Below are positions 9,001 to 15,545 of a stretch of DNA of 64,000 nt, one piece after another. The notes beneath the pieces are model-generated. The model was given only the letters and a program-made list of their open reading frames with translations. It was not told the DNA's origin and did no database searches. The translations under genes were made by a program, and so were the position numbers. Source of the stretch: Pontivivens nitratireducens (GTDB taxonomy: Bacteria > Pseudomonadota > Alphaproteobacteria > Rhodobacterales > Rhodobacteraceae). Numbering within the stretch: the stretch's first letter is position 1; each line of letters begins with the position of its first letter. Where the stretch lies: assembly GCF_014235845.1 (NCBI RefSeq), contig NZ_JACJUQ010000002.1, forward strand, positions 1 through 64,000, written 5' to 3'.

Positions 9001-10064
9001 GCTTTCATCTCCCGAATGGCCTGCACCACTGCGAAATCAGCGGGCGTGCCGCCATAGACCGGGCGCTCCTGAGCGTCTCGACTCACAAGCATGGCATTGG
9101 CGCGGCTCACGCCATTGACGCTCCATGTCTGCGGCGTAGTGGTCTTCTCCAACACCTCGACGCCGGGCCGCACCTTGCAATTGCCTGCGCGCAGATCATC
9201 GCCGAACCAGGCCACGACCAGTGACACGCTCTCCACCGCAGGCGCCATGGCCTGCAGCCGGTCCAGCGCCACCACCATGTCGGCGGTGTCCGACACCGCG
9301 TTGAGGTTCTCGGGCGTTTGCGCGCCGCCACTGCCCCTGCGGATGCCTTGGGTGGCGTAACTGAACTCGCCCGACGCGGGGATCATGGTGACGGCGCGAG
9401 TCAGCCCCTCGGCCGTGTCCGCGTCCGCCAAAGGCCGAAACACCTCGAAACTCATCTGCGGGATGCGGTTGCCGTAATCCCCCAGTGGCAGATCCTCGAA
9501 CACGACATAGGCGGTACCGCGATAGGCGGGTGTGTTGGCCGCCCCCATCTTCGCCGACAGGAACGGGTCCACTGGCTGCGCCTCATCGCCCGGATACCAG
9601 CGCCAGGTGACCCCGGCAGTGTCCAGCAGCTTGCCATCGGCCCAGATGCGGCCAACCCCAGTGATCGGGCCCTCGCACAATGCGACCGCAAAGGAGGCGT
9701 AATAGAAATACTCCGTGCTTTGGACCTTGCCACCTCCGCCGCCACCCTTGCCGCCTCCTTGCGTGGTGGTCCTGGTCTCCTCGCGGAAATCCGTGGCCCA
9801 GATGATATTGCCACCGACCCGCATGCGGCCATAGACGCGCGGGATCACTGCGCCCTCGGTGGCGGAGGTGATGCGCAGATTGTCCATCCGCGCGCCCTCG
9901 ATCCGTTGGGTGGGGGCCAGCGACGAAATGATCCAGCTGTCGACCACGGAGCCGATGGTGGAACCGACAAAGCCGCCGATGGGGATGGCGCTGACACCAA
10001 GGATCGTACCGCCGATGCTGCCGCCAATAGCGGCACCGGCAGCACCGAGAACAAGACTGGCCAT
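6096..10064 (-). CDS. GTA/phage baseplate megatron protein (gp15-like, glycoside-hydrolase TIM-barrel type)
   Basis: 1322 residues, the normal size of the Rhodobacter GTA gp15 class. The N-terminus has the Gly/Ala-rich hydrophobic stretch typical of the family, then RIEGARMDNLRITS and GAVIPRVYGRMRVGGNIIWA. The middle holds the GTA TIM-barrel domain (FLIGTEMAGLTTIR, FVGIDNYMPLSDWRD, KPIWFTELGCPAIDRG, with candidate catalytic acids in TEM and TELG). The C-terminal half is the phage-tail/Rcc01698-like part. It forms the tail tip and, in GTA, is thought to help penetrate the cell wall. It is followed by DUF2793 and preceded by the gp14-like peptidase 9 bases upstream. The frame is intact, so decay of the prophage has not reached this gene. 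Confidence 0.92.
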   Translation of the reverse strand: MASLVLGAAGAAIGGSIGGTILGVSAIPIGGFVGSTIGSVVDSWIISSLAPTQRIEGARMDNLRITSATEGAVIPRVYGRMRVGGNIIWATDFREETRTTTQGGGKGGGGGGKVQSTEYFYYASFAVALCEGPITGVGRIWADGKLLDTAGVTWRWYPGDEAQPVDPFLSAKMGAANTPAYRGTAYVVFEDLPLGDYGNRIPQMSFEVFRPLADADTAEGLTRAVTMIPASGEFSYATQGIRRGSGGAQTPENLNAVSDTADMVVALDRLQAMAPAVESVSLVVAWFGDDLRAGNCKVRPGVEVLEKTTTPQTWSVNGVSRANAMLVSRDAQERPVYGGTPADFAVVQAIREMKARGLRVTLYPFILMDVPPNSTLPNPYSDNSAEIGQPAFPWRGRITCSPAAGYAGTVDKTAAAAAQVSALFGAATPANFSTSGENVSWTGPSGDWGLRRMVLHYAHLCKAAGGVDAFLIGTEMAGLTTIRSGASTYPAVQAYRDLLADVRSILGSGTKIGYAADWSEYFGHQPGDTSGDVFFHLDPLWADPEIDFVGIDNYMPLSDWRDGFEHADAVEGWPAIYDRAYLQGNIAGGEGFDWFYASDADRAAQVRTPISDGSTAKPWVFRYKDLRSWWSNAHYNRPGGVESATPTAWMPGSKPIWFTELGCPAIDRGTNRPNVFSDPKSSENITPYFSRGWRDDTIQRAYLEATCLFWRDAAHNPVSPAYGDRMVHVPECAAWTWDARPYPFFPELTDVWTDGANWRLGHWLNGRLGAVALAALVRHLCLRAGLPETRIDVTGLWGAVEGYAIGALESPRASITTLSRHFGFDAVETEGMIRFVMRGRAAVATLGPDDLVSAREGDVLELTRGQETELPQALKWQVARADEDYDAALVEAWRITVDTTRIASESFPMAVPPEEAERRCRRALMEAWTGRETAAFRLPPSRLALDPADVVTLSHDERHISLRLISIADAEARGIEAVRQDREAHDLPPGSPRPSSLSKAVVFGAPEVVLIDLPQLTEGQPAHRPLIATHATPWPGEMAVFRSPSSDGFELLTTFGGRARIGTLVSDFFAGPTSRFDLGNTLEVDLLSGMLEGVTDLTLFGGANALAIESAPGVWEILQAGKAELIAPSRYRLTRLLRGQRGTEGPMANPAPAGARVVVLDEALASLPIAEGDLGLPWNWRIGPASRPVSDETYVAQTFTPAGIGLQPFSVAHVEQPWRRPRMPGNLTIRWMRRSRALAADSWGGLDVPLAEELEAYEVEILDGSTVKRVLTTSTTSAVYTAAQQTADWGALLAPGDTLDVRIFQLSALVGRGAANTITLQL

Positions 10065-10073
10065 GGGGTGATC

Positions 10074-10517
10074 TCAGGGTTGGGGAAAGAGGAAAGCGAA
10101 AGCGATACGCCGCCGCCAGGAGGGGGTGAGCGGTTCCTCGATCACGCCGAGCCGCTCGTAGGCGTGGAGGAAGGTGCCGGGCCCGGTGAGGATCCCGACA
10201 TGCTTGGCAATGGCGCGTGGGGCCATGCGGAAGAGCACGAGCGCGCCGGGACCGGCGTCAGATGATGCGATCTCTGACATCATGGCCCGCGCCCCATCCG
10301 CCAAAACCTCGCGCGGGCCGGTCTCACCCCAGTCGCGGCTGTAGGGCGGGATCGGGAACGGCTCGGGGCCGACGACCTCGCGCCAGACGCCTCGGGCGAG
10401 GCCAAGGCAGTCGCAGCCGACGCCGCGCAAGCTGGCCTGATCGTGATATGGCGTGCCAAGCCAAGCGCGCGCGGTTGCAATGACCCGCGCGGGATCCGCT
10501 GCAACGACCGGGGACAT
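10074..10517 (-). CDS. NlpC/P60 family phage cell-wall peptidase (GTA gp14-like)
   Basis: About 147 residues. The catalytic Cys lies in GVGCDCLGLARGVW and the catalytic His in AIAKHVGILTG, matching the NlpC/P60 fold used by tail-associated peptidases that cleave peptidoglycan stems during DNA injection. ATG 10517 overlaps the stop of the upstream gp13-like gene (TGATG); GTG at 10520 is the alternative. The order gp12-gp13-gp14-gp15 matches Rhodobacter-type GTA and related siphophage tails. Confidence 0.88.
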   Translation of the reverse strand: MSPVVAADPARVIATARAWLGTPYHDQASLRGVGCDCLGLARGVWREVVGPEPFPIPPYSRDWGETGPREVLADGARAMMSEIASSDAGPGALVLFRMAPRAIAKHVGILTGPGTFLHAYERLGVIEEPLTPSWRRRIAFAFLFPQP

Positions 10518-11401
10518 CACAATACGCCCCCTTCGTGTCCGCCATCTTTGTTGGCGTAGCGCAGAATGGCATCTTGGCCGGGAATATGGGGAAAGCCACG
10601 GAAGTTGGTGGTGTTAGCGAACTTCGCGCCACAGGTCTCGATCCGCTTGTCGCAGCCCGCACGGACAATAAAGGCGTCGCCCTCAGCGATGGGCCGCACC
10701 GGTGCTTCGAGCAGTGTTAGCCCCGCGTCACCATCGATGACATCATGGGCGATTACTTCCGCGCGCCGCCCGGCATTGGCCCCGCCGGTCCACTCCACCG
10801 TGCCGAAGGTAAACCACCCGAATGTAAAAGCGCCCAGCCCTGAGGCGGTGAACGCCCGGTCGCGCTGCAGATTGGTGACCGTGCCGATGCCCCTGAACAC
10901 TGGATTGCCCAGATCCACCCCGCAGCGGGCATCCCCCAAAGCCGCATCGCAGGTCCCCTGGAACGTGCGCCCGACCGTCTGGCCCAACACATGGGCGAGA
11001 CTCCGGACTTCGGCGACAAACGCCAATCGCCCGCGGCGGATCTGGCCAATGGCACCGCGGCGCATCAGCACACGCTGGCCGGTCTTGGCCCAGTTCACCC
11101 GCCAGACCTCGACCTCCGCGTTGTCCCAGCGGCCGTCGAGGATGTCGGTCTCGGTGATGCGGTCCGAGGTCAGCACGCCCTCTGCGTCTTGTGCATCGAC
11201 GGACAGGTCCGAGCCGGAACGCACCTCGGACGCCGTGAGCCCGCTCTCGGGTTCGAAGTCGGTGCCGTCAAAGCTGAGGGTTCGGTCATGATCGGTGAAG
11301 CCAAAGGTGATGCCATCGGCCCTTCTGATGCGCCAGCACCACGCGAGCGTGGTCGTGCCCTCGTCCAGATGGGCCTGAAGATCAGGGGTGAGGGTCTTCA
11401 T
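10517..11401 (-). CDS. DUF2163 / phage BR0599-family tail protein (GTA gp13-like)
   Basis: 294 residues. DUF2163 features are visible: LTPDLQAHLDEGTTTLAWCW at the N-terminus, then GFTDHDR, a C-terminal block with CDAALGDARCGVDLG, and the final CGAKFANTTNFRGFPHIPG. Conserved Cys residues in this family bind a metal or form disulfides in the hub of the GTA tail. The 3' end overlaps the gp14-like gene by one base and the 5' end overlaps the gp12-like gene by 4 bases, so the three are translationally coupled. Confidence 0.9.
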   Translation of the reverse strand: MKTLTPDLQAHLDEGTTTLAWCWRIRRADGITFGFTDHDRTLSFDGTDFEPESGLTASEVRSGSDLSVDAQDAEGVLTSDRITETDILDGRWDNAEVEVWRVNWAKTGQRVLMRRGAIGQIRRGRLAFVAEVRSLAHVLGQTVGRTFQGTCDAALGDARCGVDLGNPVFRGIGTVTNLQRDRAFTASGLGAFTFGWFTFGTVEWTGGANAGRRAEVIAHDVIDGDAGLTLLEAPVRPIAEGDAFIVRAGCDKRIETCGAKFANTTNFRGFPHIPGQDAILRYANKDGGHEGGVL

Positions 11402-12024
11402 CTGCGGATCTCCAGCAGCGGGATGGATGTGATTGAGCCCAGCCGCTCGAGGTCGAGCGTCACGTCGAGGGCGTCGGTGTCGAAGCGGACCGGTACGTCG
11501 AAGGCGAAACCTGCAGTTATCGCGTTGCCCGCGCCCGGTGCGACGCTGAAAGTGACGACGCCGGTTGTGCTGTCGACCGACCAGCCCGAAACCTGCTCTG
11601 CGCCGTCGAGGGATATCCCGACACTGCCCGCGACTGGCTTTGCAATCGTCCGCGTCCAGGTCTGGCTGCCCGAAGCGTAGTGTTTGACCAGCTGGAAGGC
11701 GGTCATCGTGCCATCGCCGGTGCCAATTACCTGATCGGTGGGCGATGGCGTTCCCGAGGGCAGGCAGGACTTGTGGTCACCCCAGTCCTTGAAGCGAAAT
11801 CCGTGTAGCCGCCCGTTGCGCGCCTCGAAGAAGGCGACCACCGCCGCCAGATCGTCGGCCCGGCGGATGCCGTAGGCGACATCGTAGCGGCGACGCGAGT
11901 TGGCCCAGCTGGCGTTGCGTTCCTCGTCGCCGGAAGCGAGCTCCACGATCTGGGTCCGCCGCTCCGGCCCGCCGCGCGCGCCGCGACTTATATTGTCTGG
12001 AAACCGGACCTCATGAAATGCCAT
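11398..12024 (-). CDS. DUF2460 / TIGR02217-family distal tail protein (GTA gp12-like)
   Basis: 208 residues from ATG 12024. The N-terminus MAFHEVRFPDNISRGARGG and the block RRYDVAYGIR are diagnostic of the family. FFEARNGRLHGFRFKDWGD is the other conserved core. It is the distal tail protein linking tube to baseplate. The frame is open further upstream, but the family start is clear. The gene starts exactly where the truncated ParB/methyltransferase frame stops. In intact relatives the gene before it is the tape measure; here that gene and everything above it are missing. Confidence 0.9.
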   Translation of the reverse strand: MAFHEVRFPDNISRGARGGPERRTQIVELASGDEERNASWANSRRRYDVAYGIRRADDLAAVVAFFEARNGRLHGFRFKDWGDHKSCLPSGTPSPTDQVIGTGDGTMTAFQLVKHYASGSQTWTRTIAKPVAGSVGISLDGAEQVSGWSVDSTTGVVTFSVAPGAGNAITAGFAFDVPVRFDTDALDVTLDLERLGSITSIPLLEIRR

Positions 12025-12674
12025 CACATGCCTCTTCTGCCCAGCGACACCGCGCGGGCGATGTCCGCCGCCACCATCAGCAGAGGGGTCACATCGTCTA
12101 GCAACCGCCCGACCACATCGGCGGAAGTGCTGTCGCCGCATATCAGCCGATGCGATCCCAGCTGCCAAAGGTCGCCCGGAACGGACACCGGCGTGGCAGG
12201 TGGTTCGGGCATGTCATACTCGCCCTCGACCGGGCCATCGCCGCCCAGCGCATCCGGATCCTGCAAAAGCGCGTCCAGATCGGCGTTGGTGATGCCCAGC
12301 AGCGACAGGTCGAAATCCTTAGCCAGCAACCCCGCGATCTCATCACGCAGCATGGCCTCATCCCATTCGCCAAGCTCGGTGAGCTTGTTATCCGCGATGC
12401 GATAGGCGCACCGCTCGGCTTCATCCAAGTGCCCGAGGCGGATCACCGGCACGTCGGTCAGGCCCAGCATCGTTGCGGCCAGCACCCGGCCGTGGCCCGC
12501 GATCAGCTCGCCATCGTCAGCCACCATGCAGGGCACGGTCCAGCCGAACTTCGCCATGCTGGCCGCGATCTTGGCCACCTGGTCGTCGCCGTGCATCTTG
12601 GCATTGCGGGCATAGGGGCGCAGCCGGTCAATCGGCCACGTCTCGATCTCGCTTGGTGCGAAGACAAGGTCCAT
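12024..12674 (-). CDS. ParB-like nuclease-domain protein with truncated C-terminal DNA methyltransferase
   Basis: 216 residues. Residues 1-120 are a ParB/sulfiredoxin-like domain: PIDRLRPYARNAKMH, then GELIAGHGRVLAA. In intact phage homologues a DNA adenine methyltransferase follows, beginning WQLGSHRLICGDS; that beginning is present here (about residues 168-180), but the frame ends 37 residues later with no catalytic motif (no DPPY). The last 15 or so residues (AADIARAVSLGRRGM) do not look like methyltransferase and may be the in-frame end of another gene, possibly the tape measure. The 3' end touches the gp12-like start. This is best explained by one deletion joining the ParB-methylase gene to the tail module. 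Whether the ParB half still works is unknown. Confidence 0.75.
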   Translation of the reverse strand: MDLVFAPSEIETWPIDRLRPYARNAKMHGDDQVAKIAASMAKFGWTVPCMVADDGELIAGHGRVLAATMLGLTDVPVIRLGHLDEAERCAYRIADNKLTELGEWDEAMLRDEIAGLLAKDFDLSLLGITNADLDALLQDPDALGGDGPVEGEYDMPEPPATPVSVPGDLWQLGSHRLICGDSTSADVVGRLLDDVTPLLMVAADIARAVSLGRRGM

Positions 12675-12762
12675 GGGAGGGCTCTCATTTTAGGCGGGGT
12701 GGACATGCCGAGCCACGCGGCCAAGGCCGTGAGATCGGGATCCGTGATGTCAGGAAAACAAA

Positions 12763-12792
12763 AGCGCCCGCGAGGGATTTCCTCCGGGCGCT
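12763..12792 (-). terminator. Hairpin terminator upstream of the ParB-like gene
   Basis: The perfect 8-bp stem AGCGCCCG/CGGGCGCT encloses an inner GAGG-ATTT-CCTC stem-loop. On the minus strand it is followed by TTTTGTTTT. It would stop transcription coming from the exonuclease/TolA-like operon before the ParB-like gene. Confidence 0.6.
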
Positions 12793-12922
12793 ATTCTTCG
12801 ATGATTAATAGGTAGGTCAAGGGGGGCAGCTTTGTCAAACGAAAACCGCCTGGAATCAACGGCTTCCGGACAGGTGGCTTCCGCTGGCTGGCTTCTTGTT
12901 CAGGTGGCTTCTCTGGATTCCC

Positions 12923-12959
12923 AGGGTGGATTCTTGACAAAAATAGTAAAATCCACCCT
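12923..12959. repeat. Perfect 10-bp inverted repeat flanking a TTGACA-containing loop
   Basis: AGGGTGGATT at 12923-12932 is repeated inverted as AATCCACCCT at 12950-12959. The 17-base loop is AT-rich and contains TTGACA. It could be an operator or a relic of the original phage regulatory region. No protein assigned. Confidence 0.45.
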
Positions 12960-13155
12960 GAGAGTTGAACAGGCCAGCGTAAGCTTCTGTAATATAGTGA
13001 CTTTATTCCGTCACGCCGCTGAGGTGGCTTCCGCCTGGATTCCCCGGTGAAGAAGCCAGTCGCTAGCAAAATGCCGCGCTGCGCCCCCCCGTATAAGGAT
13101 CACGCCCGGGAGGAACCAAGGCATGGGGGGTAGCAGAACTCGCAACCGAAGCCCG

Positions 13156-14070
13156 CTATTGAATGCGCATCTGCGTTGGGTCAAATTCCAGCGTAAGTGT
13201 TTCCCATTGCTCATATTGATCAGGCGGCAGCTCAAAGCCATTTGCTCCGCAACGTATTATGGCTCTCCGCGCGGCTTCATACGCTTGTCTCGCCGCCGCT
13301 TCGCTCGTTCCGTTATGAGACAACATCGTGATGCTGTTGACGTCAGGCATACCGTTTTCTTCCAGACTGACAGAAACCCTGATATTCACCTGGAGCGCTT
13401 CGGCCGACAGCGATCCAACATTCCAACACCTTTGAATTGTACTCGCCAACGCAGCACTGCTTGCAACATCAAAGGTGGTGTCGGCATTCTGTGCTGAGTC
13501 CATATCACTTGAAGTGTCGGTTGTCTGAGACGTGTCCGCGTTGGGTGCCGCTGCCGCATCAACCTCTGGATCATCAAAAGCGCCCTGAAGCTTGAGGTTG
13601 AGAGCTGCTCCTGCAATTGCGCTGAACGTCGTGATTTGAACTGGGTCAGGATCCGAACTTCCAGGTCCCCAAGGCAATAGAACAGAACGCAAAAGGCTGC
13701 CTTCGCAGTAGACATCAGTGTGGATTTGTTCGCCATTCAACATGATGCGAAAACGTCCAACGGGCCCCCTTTGATCCTCAAGGGTCCATACCTCGGAAAA
13801 GGGCATGATATTGGACACGGCCGCGCCAAGGTTGATGGCGGATTGTAGTGCTCCTCTGCAATATTGAGCGGTCTCGAATTCTTCACCGACCTCACCGCGT
13901 CTGAGCGTTTCATCCAGAAGGCCAGGCGCAGCCTCCAACAGCTTCTCAGCTTCAGCAATGCCTTGCTCCGCCATTCCGGTCGCAATATCCGCATAGATGT
14001 TCTGTGCTTGTGCCGTCGATACAATCATCGCAGTAGCGGAAGCTAGGACTAGAAATTTTGTTCGGTTCAT
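13156..14070 (-). CDS. Exported protein with TolA/TonB C-terminal-like domain
   Basis: 304 residues. A clear Sec signal (MNRTKFLVLASATAMIVSTA, then QAQ) gives a periplasmic protein. Residues 30-165 match nothing I recognise. A Thr/Asp/Ala-rich low-complexity linker (about 175-205) leads to a C-terminal domain (about 208-304: IQRCWNVGSLS, VNIRVSVSLEENGMPD, ARRAIIRCGANGFELP, LEFDP) like the TolA C-terminal domain of Rhodobacteraceae, but without the membrane anchor and long helix of real TolA. ATG 14070 overlaps the exonuclease-BRCT stop by 4 bases (ATGA), so it is the last gene of that operon. GC is lower than in the neighbouring core genome. Function unknown. Confidence 0.6.
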   Translation of the reverse strand: MNRTKFLVLASATAMIVSTAQAQNIYADIATGMAEQGIAEAEKLLEAAPGLLDETLRRGEVGEEFETAQYCRGALQSAINLGAAVSNIMPFSEVWTLEDQRGPVGRFRIMLNGEQIHTDVYCEGSLLRSVLLPWGPGSSDPDPVQITTFSAIAGAALNLKLQGAFDDPEVDAAAAPNADTSQTTDTSSDMDSAQNADTTFDVASSAALASTIQRCWNVGSLSAEALQVNIRVSVSLEENGMPDVNSITMLSHNGTSEAAARQAYEAARRAIIRCGANGFELPPDQYEQWETLTLEFDPTQMRIQ

Positions 14071-15068
14071 TCGGCAACACCTCCTGATAGCAGATTTTTA
14101 AATTCACTTTCCCCCATGATCCGAATGGGATGACCAGCATCGCGCATTTCTTCCGCTTTGCGGTGCTTACTGCTTTTGGCGTGCCCGGCAAGGACGGTCA
14201 GGTCCTGATCTCCGACGACCAGATGCGTTGTCTTCTTTGTGACCCCGGCCTTTACGGTCATTCCGGCGTGGGCAGCCAGGTTTGCGGCTTCGCTTCGCGA
14301 CATGCCCAGCGCACCTGTGAAGACCACGATTGATCCGGCCAATGTCCCATTAGGATCACCGTCCATAGTGATTGCAGCTGGATAGCTCTTTTTCTTTTTG
14401 GGGGCGGGCTTGATCAGTTCCTCAAAGGGAAGTCGAAGATGAGTTTCGGCGTGCAGCACGACCATCGCCGCGGCACGCGCGTCTTCGCCAGCGTCATGAT
14501 GATGGAACTGGAGATCCAGCGTGCGCTTCAGGTTCGCCAGCCCGTGTCCGCCGTTCCCCTTCAACTCTGGCCAAGCACGTCGCGCAATCCTGACGCTGTC
14601 ACTCCAGCGAAGGTCCGGGGTGTCGATCCCGCAGAAACCACAGGCGGCATTCATAGCCCGCTTGTCGAAGTTGCTGTGCTGAACGAGGTGATGATTTGTC
14701 AGCAGCTGCAGCATCGACCCCAACGCATCGGGGAAATGGGGCGCATTGGCGACATGATCAGGTCCGATGCCGTGCAGCTGTATGTTGAACGGGTCAAATC
14801 GTGTGCCTGGATTGACCAGCATCGAGAAGGTCTGGATCTGATTGTCGGGCTGAACACAGGCCAGGCCGATCTGGCAGATGCTGGCCACATCGCTACAGGC
14901 GGTTTCAACGTCCAGTGCGATGAAGCGGAAGCTGCCCTCCGGCACGCGGTCTGCGTGGGCGAAGGCAGGTCTGGGAGAGGGGCGGGCGGTTTCTGGCGTC
15001 CGCTGGCCAGTAGCGGCAGTTTGAGACGATTCCGGGGTTCGGCCGAACAGCCAGTTAAAAAGCGCCAT
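14067..15068 (-). CDS. DEDDh 3'-5' exonuclease (DnaQ-like) fused to a BRCT domain
   Basis: 333 residues. Residues 46-215 form a DnaQ-like exonuclease: FIALDVET (ExoI, D and E), HSNFDKRAMN (ExoII), and HHHDAGEDARAAA (ExoIII, H and D). A BRCT domain spans about 245-330 (GSIVVFTGALGMSRSEAANL, KKTTHLVVGDQD, KAEEMRDAG). This build is known in stand-alone epsilon-like proteins thought to act in DNA repair or degradation. The gene overlaps the downstream exported protein by 4 bases and lies 93 bases after the Cys-rich gene of the ISP operon. Presence beside a restriction enzyme suggests work on cut DNA, but that is inference. Confidence 0.85.
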   Translation of the reverse strand: MALFNWLFGRTPESSQTAATGQRTPETARPSPRPAFAHADRVPEGSFRFIALDVETACSDVASICQIGLACVQPDNQIQTFSMLVNPGTRFDPFNIQLHGIGPDHVANAPHFPDALGSMLQLLTNHHLVQHSNFDKRAMNAACGFCGIDTPDLRWSDSVRIARRAWPELKGNGGHGLANLKRTLDLQFHHHDAGEDARAAAMVVLHAETHLRLPFEELIKPAPKKKKSYPAAITMDGDPNGTLAGSIVVFTGALGMSRSEAANLAAHAGMTVKAGVTKKTTHLVVGDQDLTVLAGHAKSSKHRKAEEMRDAGHPIRIMGESEFKNLLSGGVAE

Positions 15069-15161
15069 GGGACACCCTTTCTGAACAATACCGCAACGGG
15101 CCGAATGGATCCGGGCGGCATTCTGCTTTTGCCCAAAAGACCCGGCGTGCCAGATGGGCAG

Positions 15162-15545
15162 TCATGGCGCGCATAGTTTGGCGTCCTCCAGCGTGTTCGC
15201 GTAGATCAGGCAGGTTTCCACATCATCCAATCGCGCCGCCATCCCCCTCGCGATTTCGAGGTTCTCGTTGAAATCGTCGACCAGCTCGTTGTGTCGTCGC
15301 AGCAGGGCGTCATGGGCCTCGGTGCATTCGGTCACGTTGGATCGGCAGGTGAAGCCTTCGTAATCGCATTGGTAGCGGTCGAAACACGCGGCGTTTTCAT
15401 TCACGCACATTCCGCTGCTGGAGCAGACCGTTTCGCCAAAACCAAGGCAGGCACCGCGGTCGCCGTAGGAACAGCTGAAGCCCTGTTGCGCAAGCGCGCC
15501 AGACGGGATCAGCGCGAGGGTGATGAGCAGCGTTTTGAGGTTCAT
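15162..15545 (-). CDS. Small Cys-rich exported protein of unknown function
   Basis: 127 residues with a Sec signal (MNLKTLLITLALIPSGALAQ). The mature part contains ten Cys, eight of them in a compact block (FSCSYGDRGACLGFGETVCS, then NENAACFDRYQCDYEGFTCR), and a helical C-terminal part ending TCLIYANTLEDAKLCAP. The pattern suggests a disulfide-knotted periplasmic protein. ATG 15545 overlaps the stop of the ISP restriction enzyme by 4 bases, so it is translationally coupled to it. An exported protein coupled to a cytoplasmic restriction enzyme is unusual. No family recognised. Confidence 0.6.
   Translation of the reverse strand: MNLKTLLITLALIPSGALAQQGFSCSYGDRGACLGFGETVCSSSGMCVNENAACFDRYQCDYEGFTCRSNVTECTEAHDALLRRHNELVDDFNENLEIARGMAARLDDVETCLIYANTLEDAKLCAP

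Larger units (their letters stand above)
12675..13155. other. Non-coding region with short repeats, no confident gene
   Basis: No convincing gene in these 480 bases. It holds a hairpin terminator (12763-12792), an inverted repeat (12923-12959) and dispersed copies of GGTGGCTTC (near 12872, 12903 and 13023) and TGGATTC (near 12914, 12927 and 13036). A 92-codon minus-strand frame (12791-13069) gives a basic, Pro-rich peptide made largely of these repeats and ends inside the terminator; I do not call it a gene. Confidence 0.5.

Noticed and set aside
3519-12674. A functional gene-transfer-agent cluster
   Set aside because: Only gp12-gp15-like genes are present; terminase, portal, capsid and tape-measure genes are absent, and a lysis module is attached. 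It is a prophage remnant.
12791-13069. 92-codon minus-strand frame
   Set aside because: Composed mostly of the local repeats, ends within the terminator hairpin and has no recognisable domain.
13123-13497. Plus-strand frame beginning behind GGGAGGAACC
   Set aside because: The ribosome-binding site looks good, but the frame runs antisense into the TolA-C-like gene and the peptide is Arg-rich without a domain.
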